Positions 45,422 through 57,138 of a stretch of DNA of 64,000 nucleotides are shown piece by piece. The translations under genes and the position numbers were made by a program. The DNA is from Tipula vernalis (lineage: Eukaryota > Arthropoda > Insecta > Diptera > Tipulidae). The first letter of the stretch is position 1. Every line of letters begins with the position of its first letter. The notes beneath the pieces were generated by a model that searched no databases, was not told where the DNA came from, and saw only the letters and a program-made list of their open reading frames with translations. The stretch spans positions 49,545,389 to 49,609,388 of the forward strand of contig OY282558.1 in assembly GCA_958295665.1 (NCBI GenBank). The letters run 5' to 3'.

Positions 45422-48400
45422 CTGGAATGATAAAAACAAAAAATGTATTTCATGAATTATTACGTATTTGGATGCATTCCTTTCGTTTGCGTTATACTAT
45501 GGGGGTCGCCAATTTTCGCTTGTGCCTCGAAAATAAACAAATTCAATCAATTCATTTTCCATTTTCAAGCAATTTTGTATTACTAAAATAAATCTGGGGT
45601 ACGGGGTCAACAAAAAAACCGAAGGGTAAATTTCGTGATCCTGGAGATGGCAGAAACAAATGCATCTACGCTAACTTTCTCGGGTACGATACATATTCTC
45701 ATCCAACAAGTGAAAAACTTACAGTTGGTCGGATATTCGGATGACAATATATGCGAAGAGGGTACTAGACGGCTTACCACAGCATACATATCAATGTGGG
45801 GAAAGACATTTTTGGTTAAGGAGTTCAAACCATCACATACAAGCGCAACAATTCACAGGCAAATGGCAGCTAGCAAGAAGAGAACAGGTGAAAGCTATCT
45901 GAGCTACCACATATCAATGATGGAGTTAGGCAAAACAATAATAATAATGGTGCTACCACAAGAATATAAAGAAGAAAACCGTGACCAAAACAACATTAGC
46001 GACCAAACGGCGCAGTGGTTAAAGCTGCGGCGTTTGGATCGGGAAGTACCGGGTTCGAATCCCGATAGGGGCGGGATGCAAAAGGAATTTTTCATCATCT
46101 CATTACGATCGGTGATGAAGATGAACACATCTATGTATGACCCCCTGTTGAGAGTGCAGAATCCATGAGCCGACCCACGTTTCAAGTCAGCACTATAGGT
46201 TGGCACGAAGCAATGCAATGTGCAGGTGGTTTATACAAAACGGGTCTACAGCCGTACGTTCTCGATTTGGCTAATACTACGTAAAGTTGGACGGTAAAAG
46301 TAAACTGCGAAAGAGTTGGGAGTGCCTTGAGCCCCAGAACAGATTGCAGAGATTAAAAAAACCAAAAAAAAAAAAAAATAACAACATTACCGATTAGTAA
46401 GTCGGAGATCCCGACGGAAGACTGTAAAGTGTTACATCTGTGTCGATATATGACATTTAGTAAATGCGTGAACTCACAAAGGCATATTAGATGGTTTAAA
46501 TATCGAGTTTGGCCTAATAGCGGCGAAATGTCCTTAACGAAATTAGAAGGTACTTGGTACTAAGCAGAGCTGCAAATCGATACCAAACTAAGATCAAAGT
46601 ACCCTATTCACGGTGGAACACCAGAAACCAGGTGAAGCAAGAGAAGTCAAAAGAGTTGTGGTTGATGGAGTGGAATTATATGCGATTGTTGTTAGTGGCA
46701 GCCACTTCAATTCATTTCAACTATAAAAAGGCTATGTGATTAATCGCGAATTAACAACATTCAAAGACGTGGGATTAGGAGAATTGAATTGGCTCAGTTA
46801 AGTGGATAATCGTTCTGGACAACCACATAGTGGAGGATGGATTGTTGCCGCAGACGTTGCCTTGGGGGCAAGTGTTGCTAAAACGAACGATCGCCAATTT
46901 TACTCCGAATAAGATCATGATACGCGAATCCGTGCCAGAATTGACGGCAATAGTATACTAATAGTATACTAAGTTAGTATGTTAGTCAACAATATTTTTC
47001 GTGAATTATGTAGCAAGAAAATCGTACGTGTGCACTTGGACGATATTATTGTTATGGCCAAATCAGAAGAGGAAGCGGTGAATAGGGTCAAAAGAGAACT
47101 AGGGGTGGCGCAGCATAACGGATTACAAATTAACTGGAAGAAATCCAATCTATTGATGAAGAAGGTTGAATACTTTAGATACCAGATCGAGAGCAGCATC
47201 AAACGACCATGTAGAGAGAGTTTCTGGATACTTTCGAAGATTCTTCGAAAGCTATGCAATCATAGCCAAGCCAATCTCAGATTTACTGCGAAAGACCGTT
47301 CCGATTTGGTGCAGTGGAGAAGGAGGCAGTAAAGAAGTTGAAAGAGTTTCTGACTACAAGCCTAGTTCTACAAATGTATTCCATATCGGCGAAAACAGAC
47401 CTACAACAGTTCCATCCGGTTTCCTATTTTAGTCGCAAACCAACAATGTGCGAGGAAAATTAGTGGAGCTATGAGCTAGAAGTACTGGCAATAATAAGTA
47501 CACTAAAAGAGTTCAGGATCTATTTGCTCGGCCTGAAGTTTAAAATAGCCAAAAAATTGCGCAGATTTCAAAGGTACTATGGAGAGAAAAGAGTTGTCGT
47601 TGGAAATAGCCGGATGGGCCTTAATCTTGCAAGATTTTGATTACGAATTAGAACAGTGACCGTCGCACAGACTGCGGCGCGTAGACGCCTTGTCTAGACC
47701 TCTACTGATTATGGCTATTCAGAAGGAGATGGTTAACCGGGTAAAGCAACAAGATCCTACACTACAAAAGTTTTACCCGAAGTCACGGTATCCTATACAA
47801 AGTAATGAACGGAACTGAGTGTCTAGTGATACCATGAGATACTACGATCAAGGCCATTTCGAGCTAACGAAAACCGAGGACAGGTTGAAGAAAGAGTTTT
47901 TTATGGAGAATTTGACAAAGAAGATGGCAAGGGTTATCGGAACATCTGAGGGCACTTAACGGCAACCAAAAAATGACGCCAGCTTATCATTTGTGTGAGG
48001 GAGGATTTACGAAGTTTATGTGGTTATACCCAACCAAAGGTACAACAACCAAAGAGACGATTCGGAAGTTAGAGGTTCAAAAGGCAATATTCGGTAATCC
48101 AAAAAGTATCATTTCGGATGAAGCAACGGCGGCCTTCATGTCAACAGAATTCTAGGAATATTGTGAAGGGGAAAATAGCAGGCACGACGGGGATGCCTAC
48201 TGAAGTTGGCGTTGAAAGCATCTGAAGATTGTTACAAAAATGTAGATCGAGTCCAGATGTACATAAACAATTCATGCCAACGGACTATCAATCGATCGCC
48301 ATTTAAGTTATTATTTGGGAACGAGATGAATTCTGCCGAAGACCAGAGAATTAAGGAAACTACCGAAACAGAAAACGCCAATTTATTTGATGATATGAGA

Positions 48401-51381
48401 AACAAAACGTGGGAAGATGCTCGACAAGCTATAGAAACCATCCAAAAGGAAAATAAAAAGAGATTTGATCGCAAACGGAAGTCTTTAGCTTGGTGGGAGA
48501 CTGGATAGTTATTCTTTCTTTAGCTTGCCTTGAAATAACAAAGTTCAGGTAAAACATTCCTAATATCCCACCAATTTTGAACGGAAGATCGTCATCCCAG
48601 TCAAGTTTCTGCAACCAAAGGCGTTGGCACCAAATTTTAACATTGGTTTTAACAAGAACCTTGAATTGGAATGTGTCTTCTTTTGGGTTCCAGTTTAATC
48701 TAAAAGTTTTAATCTCGGTCGGCTTCGCAACAAATTTCATTTGTTTGGTCTCTTGAATTTCTTTTGGTATTATCTTCAGGAATTTTGGCATCCATTTTTT
48801 GAGTTTAAAACCACCCTTTTTACTTAAAGATACAGTTTGCCTGTAAATTTTGAGGGCTTCGTTGATATTCTCAGTTCCAGACAATAAATCATCCATGTAA
48901 AGATCATCGGTTAAAACTGGTGCTACTAATTGGTAATCACTTCCATGATCAATAACAGTTCGTTGCCTAGGTCGGACGAAGAAATGGAATTAAAAGAATT
49001 TTGTCTCCAAACAATTACGTGTGAAGTTCGTGTCGTAATTCAGGATATTCTGTCATTATATCTGCATAAGTACTTTTTAAAGATTTTTCATTTCCAAATT
49101 TCTATTCCATAGAAAGTAATCGGGGCCATTGATGCGTTTAGTGAATTACCTAAATCTGGCTTTTTGACAAATGACAATAAAAACCGCGCTCTGTCACATG
49201 AGAAACTTGCATCTTAAAACGATTGCCTTGAGTTGAAGTACATATTTGATTCAACGTTTGCAGAATTATCAATTGCAGCATTTACAAAATTAGATGGTAC
49301 TGTGTTGTTCTGGTCACAGATAATACATTTTTAGAATTCGATCTATGAAGTAAAGGTCTGTATTTGCAAAAATGGCTTAACTACTTTTTATGAAAGGGCT
49401 AGTACCAGTCGTCAAGCTTCTAGAATATTACGTCTTTTCATTAGGAATTTCAAAAAGTTCTCAAATCTTGGGTAATATTTGTCGTCTATCTGCTCAGCCC
49501 AATGCATTTAAGTTTCATTGTCCAGTTTTTGCAACATTAAATAAATTACCGAGAAGATGTCAGGTCAGCCTTTCACTTAGCTCCCTAAACGTGTTACTCC
49601 CTTTACAAATAGAACCTTGATCAATAAATTTTTAATTAAAGCTTGTATTAATATCTTGGGTATAGGTAATCATCAGAAGTTTATGAGCTATACCGTTTTG
49701 GAAACCCATCAGGCATTTACATTTTTGGGCGTTAGACAACTTATCATTAACGAGGATCGAACTCAAAACTAGATTACGGAAGTTCATTCAAAATGTATAA
49801 TTATACAATCAAAGGATTCAATGGTAATATGTGCTGGCCGCAAATCGACTGTTTGGGTTATCGAAAAATCCGTAAAGTTTTTCGATTGAAAAACTGTCGT
49901 TGCTGTTGATCTAATTGATCGATACTGGAGTTTAACCTTAGCATTTGGTCATTTGGGGCTCCTGTTCCAGGATACTGATTTCGAGAACTGGATGAAATAC
50001 CTCAATCATCCCACAAAATTGTCTTTCTTTCCTAGATGGGATTCCATTTGCTAAACAAAAACATTTTTGGCAATTTTGACAACCCATTTTCTTATGTTAG
50101 TGAGAATACTTTAAATTATCATGTTTTTCAGTTTATCCAGCTAGTTCCGCCATTTTGACAATTGACAAAGATAATAGCCGCAATACGTACAATCAAGGCA
50201 AAATTAGTGAGACTGGCTTCAGGTGAATCACCGTCAACTTCCCCCAGGTTTGAGTTTAGTTATTCAGATGGACGATACAGAATAGATGCAGTTCACCGTT
50301 AAGGTAGATGGTAGTAAGCACAATACTATTCTACTTTAATACAATTCGCCTGTGTAAACAAATTTGACAATTAGGTAAACTAAATTTGTCCAACAATGTA
50401 GAAACTTTGAGTCAGATGGAGAAATTAAAAATAAATTTTCAAAATTATATTGAAAACCACATTTGAACAAGAATATTTATACTTTACCTGTTTTTTCAAA
50501 TTTTCCGTAGAATTGAATAAAATTATCATTGATGTAATTGGCGTTACGTTGCACAACACCGAACTGAGAAAATATAAATGATGGCTAACGACGAACGATC
50601 CAACCACCCAGTATAAATCGCATGTTAACATAAATAGCAGTTGAAGATTGTAGATTAGTTGAAACCATCCATATATTGAATTTACCAGGCGCACAGTATT
50701 CCACAATATATTCGCTGTTTCACGAACATTTTTTAATTCTTGACTTATCCCGGTCGCAAGACTCTGTCTTTGTACAGCTAACAATATTCCATTAATCGTT
50801 TGTAGTGCACCAGTTATAAAATCCACATAAATCACATAATACAACAAACCAAGCCGTATCATTACTAATGGTACAATTGTCGTATACCAATGTAGTGACC
50901 AAACCGTTTCCACTTTTACATCAACCATAATAAAAATTTCCACTGCCAACGTTAAAACAAACAAAAATAACCACTTTATCAACAAACGTTTTATAATTCC
51001 ATCATAAAGGTCGCGCCGAATTGGAATCATTTCGAAAATTTTATTTAAATTATTCCGTATCATTAAATGGCCATCACGCTTATAATGCAATTCAACTAGT
51101 AGTACAAGCATTGATGCTGCTGGCCCCAAAAATTGTATCATATCAGTAAATTGACCAACTGCATGAAAAACGTAAAAAATATTTGCCCGTTCAATGTATA
51201 CGACAACAATTAATGTGATTGTGAAAATGATTAAAATTGTATTCCATGCCAGGAGGTAGCGATTTATTTTGGGATTTCGATTATTGTCGCGCGGTTGCTC
51301 TACAATTAAATTAACACCAAATATTTGTAAAAATAATAAAATAAATTTTAATTTAAAATCGAAATTTAATTTCGTTATCAT
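45206..51381 (-). CDS. Gustatory receptor family protein (7TM), whole gene with 5-kb intron
   Basis: Two coding exons: 50488-51381 (298 codons from the Met at 51381) and 45206-45421 (71 codons plus stop), giving 369 aa, normal for insect gustatory receptors. The junction is phase 0 with donor CAG/GTAAAG and acceptor ATTCCAG. The first exon carries six hydrophobic segments and INS.YGWFQLIYNLQLLF-type sequence before TM6; the terminal exon carries VYGFFTLDF and AICTY, the family's C-terminal signature in a diverged form (the final QF is missing). Such proteins are ligand-gated cation channels of taste neurons; the ligand cannot be predicted. Alternatively the exons could belong to two neighbouring receptors, but their phase and the continuity of intracellular loop 3 argue for one gene. 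Confidence 0.75.
45989..46002. repeat. Target-site duplication of SINE, left copy
   Basis: AACAACATTAGCGA; 13 of 14 match 46380-46393 (AACAACATTACCGA). Confidence 0.85.
46003..46379 (+). mobile_element. tRNA-derived SINE (~377 bp)
   Basis: The head contains RNA polymerase III internal promoter boxes: A box CGGCGCAGTGG at 46008-46018 and B box GGTTCGAATCC at 46052-46062, with tRNA-like spacing. The body is GC-richer than its surroundings and ends in an A-rich tail at about 46355-46378. A 14-bp target-site duplication flanks it and joins the two halves of the gypsy gag region, so the SINE is younger than that gypsy copy. The body from about 46085 matches no tRNA and is presumably the LINE-derived or unique part. 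I saw no second copy in the window. Confidence 0.9.
46380..46393. repeat. Target-site duplication of SINE, right copy
   Basis: AACAACATTACCGA after the A-rich tail. Confidence 0.85.
48516..49640 (-). mobile_element. BEL/Pao pol fragment, opposite strand
   Basis: Minus strand, from about 48985 to 48530: RPRQRTVIDHGSDYQLVAP, then DDLYMDDLLSGTENINEAL with the catalytic YxDD of BEL reverse transcriptase (the usual form is YVDDLLSG), KKGGFKLKKWM, LNWNPKEDTFQFKV and WLQKLDWDDDLP. The 'FDPLGWLSP' block normally between the last two is deleted. Farther upstream on the same strand (49611-49629) FIDQGS could be the BEL protease active site; the DNA between 48985 and 49600 is too decayed to assign. Inside the receptor intron, sense to the receptor. 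Confidence 0.78.
49650..50420. other. Intron remainder, unresolved retroelement-like decay
   Basis: Minus-strand fragments with scattered Cys (for example GCQNCQKCFCL near 50090) might be BEL gag relics, but frames are broken everywhere and I do not assign them. Confidence 0.3.
50488..51381 (-). CDS. Gustatory receptor first coding exon (TM1-TM6)
   Basis: Starts MITKLNFDFKLKFILLFLQI at 51381. An upstream in-frame Met at 51471 would add 30 basic residues and is less likely, because these receptors begin just before TM1. Hydrophobic segments: residues about 10-25, 43-64, 75-104, 137-157, 170-201, 239-262 and 265-290. DFITGALQTINGILLAVQ and IYGWFQLIYNLQLLFML then DLYW match family blocks. Ends at donor GTAAAG (minus), with exon sequence STENLKKQ, in intracellular loop 3. 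Confidence 0.85.
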
Positions 51382-51859
51382 TTTTCGGTTGTATGCAATT
51401 GAATTGAATGGAAATTGGTTACTGTGGATGGAAATTATTTTTTTTGTCGAGGGTGGTCGATCTCTCCTCATTTTTAATTTATTTTGTAGTTTTGGTTTAG
51501 TGGCGTATGATTAATGCAGTAATAAATCGTAGCTAATTAAGGGCTATAATTTATTCCTTGTAGATGGGTAGAAATTGCATGAATATTAATATGTTGATGG
51601 TAATTGATGCGACCGCCTGGAATTATATAATTAAATACAAAAAATTCGATAATTTCGGTAGTCAGTGTTTCTTAACCTTTATCTAATTGTTTAACTATGA
51701 GTTGTACATTTTTCAAATGTGTCTTTAGTTTTGTTCAGTTTATTACTAAATTGTTGGCACTAAGCACTCTTTCAAGTTAAATTCATAGATATCCTGAGGG
51801 CAAACTGCAACTACTTTTTTTCAAATTGGAAATTTTAATTCACTTGATAACTTAAAGGG

Positions 51860-52200
51860 TTCAGCTTAGCCTTCAACTCAATTTACATACAAACCTAAAC
51901 GCAATTATCAAATTAACGGCCAACCCAGTCATCAATTAAATCATCAAATCAACGCTTAACCTAACTCCAAATCAACCCTTAAATAATTCCCCAACCGAAC
52001 AACTCAACTTAGCTCGACTTGGGATCTCAACCCTCTGCTCAACTACAAACTTATTTTCCAACCCAATCCCAAAATTAACTCGATTCGAAAGCCCACTCAA
52101 TCTAACCTCCTACTAAACCCTTAACTCAACCTCAAATTAATCCCTAACCGAACTTCTATCTCGAATCCAACTGAATTTCAACTCAAACCCTACTTACCAT
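51860..52200. repeat. Degenerate AACTCAACC-type tandem tract
   Basis: The plus strand repeats variants of AACTCAACCC/TCAAATTAACCC with irregular 9-11 base spacing. Lies 5' of the receptor gene and directly precedes the 8-bp array. Confidence 0.55.
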
Positions 52201-52204
52201 CAAA

Positions 52205-52965
52205 CCACAATAGCAACTTACAATCATACCAGCATACGTACCGTCGTACCATCGTAATCTTAAACAATCATTGCATCATACCATTATCCCATTATACCAT
52301 CATACCATCATGACATTATATCATTACACCATCATACAATCATACCATCGTACCATAGTGACGGCGAACCATCTCACCATATCACAATGATGTATATCTT
52401 ACCATCAATCCACCACACCTTCATACCACCATATCATCATAACATCGTACGACCGTACCATCATACAATCATAAAATCATACCATCATACCATCATACCA
52501 TCGTACCATCATATAATAATACCATAATATTCTCAGGCCGTGATATTATTATACCATCCAACATTACACTATCATACCGTCATACCATGTATATCAGAGG
52601 TGCCCCTCAAGTAGATCCCTCAAAAAAATTAGTGGACACGATTGAATACATATATAATCATACCATCACACCATCGTATAATAATGTTAATCCATCATAC
52701 CATCATATATACCATCTTACCACAATACCATCATAACATGGTACCGTTATATATCTATATAACATGGTACCGTTATGTATCATCGTACCATCATACAATC
52801 TTACCACCATACTCATTACATCAAACCATCGTTATCATACCATCACCATAATACCATCATACCATCAAACCATCATATCTATATACCACTATACCGCCAT
52901 ACCATCATACCATCATGTCATTTTACCGTTGTATCATCATACCATTATACCATCATACAGGTTTT
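52205..52965. repeat. (ACCATCAT)n degenerate satellite, ~760 bp
   Basis: An 8-bp unit ACCATCAT, with many substitutions, fills the stretch, broken once near 52590-52640 by unrelated sequence. Open frames of up to 84 codons across it (rich in Tyr, His, Ile and Ser) are by-products of the repeat and are not genes. Confidence 0.85.
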
Positions 52966-52967
52966 TT

Positions 52968-53917
52968 TACTTCAAATTGATCCTTTTACGCTTCAAATTA
53001 AACCCTTAGTAAATTATATGAATGGCTAATTAGGAGCTTAACTATTTCTTAAACGTTTATGATGAAATTTGACATGTGCGTTGGAAATGGGATTCTAAAA
53101 TGGTTTTTAGATGAAGTTCTGAAGTATGGCCAATTATTAAGGAACTTGACCATTTCTTAACGGATTTTAGTAAAATTTGATATTGGTGATGGTAATGGGA
53201 TTCTAAAATGATTTTTGGATAAAGTTATGGAATACGGCCAAGTAGGATGAAACTTGGCTATTCCTTAACCGATTATGATGAATTTTAACGTTTTCAACGA
53301 ATTATCTCGGTAATAATATTCAAGTTACATTAGAAATTTTTCTTGCCAATCCTTCCCTTTAAACTTTGGGTTATGTTTTCTCAGTATTTGCTGTCAGAGC
53401 GATAAGTTTGGCCAGGTTTAGAAAAATATATTGTGTAGCGGACACGTGCCGCGGTATTGAAACTACTAACGATAGTGTAGAGTTTCGGAATTAGAAATAT
53501 TATTTCAAATCCTCATTCCCAATCTCGAATTTCATTATAATCCGTTAAGGAATAGTAAGGTTTCATCCTACTTGCCCATATTCCAGAACTTTATCGAAAA
53601 ATAATTTTAGAATCACATTTCCAATGCATAAGCCTAATTTCATCATAATTGGTTGGGAAATAGGCAAGTTACATCATACTTGACTATATTCCAGAACTAC
53701 ACCGAAAAATCATTTTAGAATCCAATTTCCAACGCACATGTCAAATTTCATCATAATCAGTTGAGAAATAGGGATGCCAGAATCCCATTTCCAAAGCGGG
53801 AGTCAAATTTCACTAAAATCCGTCAAGAAATAGATAAGTTACATTCTAACTGCCCATTTATATAATTTGCTAAAATTTGAATTTGAATTGTGAAAGGTTA
53901 AATTTGAGGTTTGAGAT
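52968..53917. mobile_element. Foldback element with arms made of ~108-bp tandem units
   Basis: Left arm 52968-53290 and right arm 53515-53917 are inverted copies. Outer ends pair over about 50 bp (left TTCAAATTAAACCCTTAG then AAATTATATGAATGG; right in inverse TTCAAATTCAAATTTTAG then AAATTATATAAATGG). Inside, each arm consists of ~108-bp tandem units containing GGAAATGGGATTCTAAAATG and (ga)aatttga(ca): about 2.5 units on the left and 3.5 on the right, one shortened. A 220-bp unrelated centre lies between. This architecture is that of foldback (FB/Galileo-like) transposons. No transposase is present. Confidence 0.75.
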
Positions 53918-53924
53918 ATTAATC

Positions 53925-55700
53925 GCGACCTTTGTTAAGTCTTAACCAATATTTGTGTACAGTTTAGTTCAAATCGGTCAAGGCGTGTGTCGGTTCAAAA
54001 CGTCAGGATTTCAATACTTTGGTCTTTTTCGACCGAAGTAACAGCAGGATAAATTTAAACTCCAACTTGATTTGTAAATAGAAAGACCCACTACTTTTCA
54101 TGATCGTACGACGCAGCAAGAGGCACAACAATAATGAATGAAAATGAAGAGCTACAGTAGACTACTAAAAGTAGAAAATCGTCTCGCAAAAGATCTAGGG
54201 ATATCTAAATAAAATCAAGAATTTATGGAATAATATTTTGGGCCAAGCAGAAAGTTCCTCCAGCTGACTACGACTAGAAGCACCAAAATATTATCTCCCT
54301 TATTAAGTCGCAGCATTTTAAAAAACAACAAGAAAGGTGCGTATATTCTTCGATGCCTTAGGTAAAACCAGTTCAGAGATAAGCTTCATTAAGGGACCCA
54401 TAGCTGGTCGGAAAATTAGAAAATGATTTCACTCAAATAGCGGAAGCGTGTAAGGTTGTGTTTAGGGCCGATATCAAGAAAATTAAGGATCAGTCATTTT
54501 AATGAATTTTAGGGAGATTCTCGGTAACAATCAGAAAGTTAATAGTAACAATGAGGTACGGTTAGAACCTTGCATTAACTCGCTAGAAATATAAAACATT
54601 AACTCGATCTACATAAAAGACTACTATGGCTCTGATATTTGGATTCCTAATATGGCAAGTCCATATAAGTAGAATAACTATCTAAACCGGAGTAGCACCA
54701 ATTTACCAAACTTAGCAAGGTGTAAACGATAGGTTCAAGGCACAATAATGGAGGTACAGATAGGTAGGTTCTTGGCAATTCAATAACAGCGCTAGTATCC
54801 AACCGATTATGCTTCAAGAGAAATCGTCCATGCAAATATTCGCTGTGGTGTTTCGGTTCGGAAAGGCTCAAATTAAATTATGAAGAATGGCCACTTTGTT
54901 GGAAGATATTGAGTTGAAAAACTTATTCCAAATACAATTTTACAGAACTCAACGTACCCTTATGAAGAAAACACACAACTATTCTTGTAATCAGAGGCGG
55001 CTGGTCTTTGTATTGCATCCGTAAGAAAATTTAGATTGTTTCAATACAAAAATGTGCAACTGTTTTACTCTTCCACGTGTTACGTTCTGTTCTAACGAGC
55101 AAATTTTAGGCACTTTCATTTTTTGTTTTAATTTTATAGAACACACTAAGCAAGGGAGGATCAAAAATAATTTTTTTATACCAAAAACCACTTTACAGAT
55201 CATGGTGCAGTACAAGTTTAAACAGCAGATAACTTAACACTAATAAACTATCAACTAGCTCCGAACAATTTTCAATATTATCGAACAAATTTCAATAATC
55301 TCGAAAATATCGAACAATCTCGAAACTAAGCATGATTTCGAGGATCTCGGAAAATCTCGATTATTCTATAAAAATTTCATCTATTTAAGTCAGCATTCTT
55401 CAACCTTTGCTTAACTGTATCTATAATATTTTATGACTTCTTACTTTTCCCACTATAACAAAGTTATATTGGGTAAGTATTGTAATCGAGAAAAAAATGT
55501 TGTTCCAGATTTTGACATTTCTCGACGAATTAGGTTACCAGGACTCCAAAACATCGATTAGAAAAATGTTGTGTCCGTCCTTCCGTGGGAATTGATGGCG
55601 TTCCTTTAAATAAAAGTTTTGCGAGTCAATTATGACCAATCCTGGGGAACATAGTTCCTTTCAAAAAAATGTTTTTGATTAGTATTTTTCATTGAACCAG
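53925..55700. other. No gene seen
   Basis: Several frames of 60-75 codons without domains (54647-54871 and 54991-55215 on the minus strand). Nothing assignable. Confidence 0.45.
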
Positions 55701-55747
55701 AAAACCCTATTGTGCCGATATTTTTCTATAAGCGTTTATCGGCAAAA

Positions 55748-56000
55748 TTAAAGGTTTGTCTTTTGAATGGCACCCTCAGCTTGACCGTTACTTGAAGGAT
55801 CAATGCAACGATTGCCACAAAACTTTGAAAAATACTCGCTACTAAAAGGCGGTCCATTGTCCGAATATGCTAAAACTACCATCAAGCTTCTCAGAAACAC
55901 TATACGCCTAAACTACCTCTAACCATGTACTGTATACTTCGATTGCTACCAGAAATTCCGTACCATAAAAAAAAATCAAGCCAGCTAGTATAAATTTTAC
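55748..56000 (-). pseudogene. Ty3/gypsy integrase core remnant
   Basis: On the minus strand TEFLVAIEVYSTWLEVV (55909-55961), then in another frame YSDNGPPFSSEYFSKFC and DPSSNGQAEGAIQKTNL (55748-55875). These match the first Asp region, the second Asp (SDNGPPF) and the Glu (NGQAE) of gypsy integrases. The spacing between blocks is shortened and frames differ, so it is dead. It probably belongs with the gag remnant at 56498-56990. Confidence 0.72.
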
Positions 56001-56157
56001 ACGATTTACTGTCCCGTGTCACTTGGCAGGTCTCATACTTATTTACAAACCTAAGCTATGTGATTTTAATATGTTCCGAAGATTGTAAGAGAATTCAATC
56101 CAGTTTCGAACTGATGAGCTTATGATTATGAAAAAATCAATCTTCTCATTAGGCCGC

Positions 56158-56383
56158 GGCGACTGGACTGATTATACCACAATTTACATTCTATATATAC
56201 AGAATGTGATGTGCGTTAAGTACTAGCGAATCGTACTAATACAGATGAATTCTCTTACAATTTTTCTTCTTGAAGAAGAAAAATTGTAAGAGAATTCATC
56301 TGCATTAGTACGATTCGCTAGTACTTAACGCACACATTCTGTATATATAGAATGTAAATTGTGGTATAATCAGTCCAGTCGCC
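56158..56383. repeat. 226-bp near-perfect palindrome
   Basis: Left arm 56158-56271 (114 bp), central base 56272, right arm 56273-56383 (111 bp). The arms differ by one 3-base indel and about one substitution. Arm sequence read from the centre starts with an AT-rich stretch, then TGTAAGAGAATTCATCTGC, and contains TATATATAG. A related GATTGTAAGAGAATTCAATC lies at 56084-56103. The arms could be ends of the neighbouring LTR element placed head to head. Confidence 0.9.
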
Positions 56384-56497
56384 AGTTAGCACGGACGGAC
56401 AATGGAACACGGCGAAATATCTCCGATAATCTGCTAATGTTCATTTTAAATTCACGATTTTCAAAAGACACGTCAATTATATTCTGCAAACGGTAAC

Positions 56498-56990
56498 TTA
56501 ACCACATTTTTTCTTGTCACCGAAATTACCCATAATCACAATATCTATTCTATTTTGAATGTTTGACATATGGTTATTCGAACTAACCTCACGTTCACAT
56601 GAATAATCATTATTTACCCTATTTTGAATCAAATTATTACTATTACCGTCTCGTTGAAAACCTCTTGTAGATCCTGATGGACACTCTCTCACCATATGCA
56701 CTTCTCTGTCTTCACATTCACACGGTTGTTGTTTTATCCTCTTGACGTGTTTTCCTATCTGGAACGTTTACATACTTTGACCTTTTGACCCCTACAGTTA
56801 ATATCTCTACTGGAACCATTATCAAAATTTTCATATCTTTGTGTACCACTTTAACGCTGCTGCCTTTTGTAGAACATCGATCTTTTATTCCTATAATCAG
56901 TTGGTTCAGATATTAACATCAGATGCTAAGTTGTCAGAAAGCTTTTTTGTGACATAACATGTTTGTTCCGCGTAATGCCGTTTATCAATA
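56498..56990 (-). pseudogene. gypsy-type gag remnant with zinc-knuckle-like motif
   Basis: Minus-strand reading: IDKRHYAEQT and KLSDNLASDVNI near 56930-56990, then a basic stretch RVKRIKQQPCECEDREVHMV and RECPSGSTRGFQRDGN at about 56660-56760. C-x5-H-x4-C resembles a decayed CCHC knuckle. Ends in a stop at 56498. With the integrase remnant on the same strand it outlines one LTR element whose protease-RT part has been replaced by the palindrome region. Confidence 0.5.
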
Positions 56991-57138
56991 ACTGTTTCAA
57001 TGAACGTATTTTATGATTTATTCCCAAAAAAGGACTCAATTATAGAATAAACAAAACTCGTTGTGATTTATCAAAATATATTAACTTGAGAGGTTTTTAC
57101 GTAATTAGGTTGTATCAAATTAATAATAATTGACTTAC

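Larger units (their letters stand above)
45635..48508 (+). mobile_element. Degenerate Ty3/gypsy element inside the receptor intron
   Basis: Gag-like frame 45635-45989 (GTIHILIQQVKNLQLVGYSD), then a SINE insertion, then decayed zinc knuckle near 46430-46475 (CYIC...H...), protease near 46640-46720 with VVVDGVELYAIVVSGS (catalytic Asp replaced), RT around 46979-47170 (VRVHLDDIIVMAKSEEEAVN, a YLDD-type motif with His for Tyr), RNase H 47330-47700 (ending VDALSRPLL in shifted frame), and integrase 47970-48510 (GGFTKFMWLYPTKGTT, ISDEATAAF, then YINNSCQRTINRSPFKLLFG). The first half of RT is deleted. Many stops and frameshifts. It is antisense to the host receptor transcript. Confidence 0.85.

Noticed and set aside
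46008..46070. Possible tRNA gene (A and B boxes present)
   Set aside because: No acceptor stem can be closed around the boxes, and the block continues into a 377-bp body with A-rich tail and target duplication, so it is a SINE head.
52642..53029. Three overlapping open frames of 69-84 codons rich in Tyr, His and Ile
   Set aside because: They are translations of the (ACCATCAT)n array in different frames.
54647..55215. Two minus-strand frames of 74 codons
   Set aside because: No recognisable domain and no link to the receptor genes; neither contains the expected terminal receptor exon.
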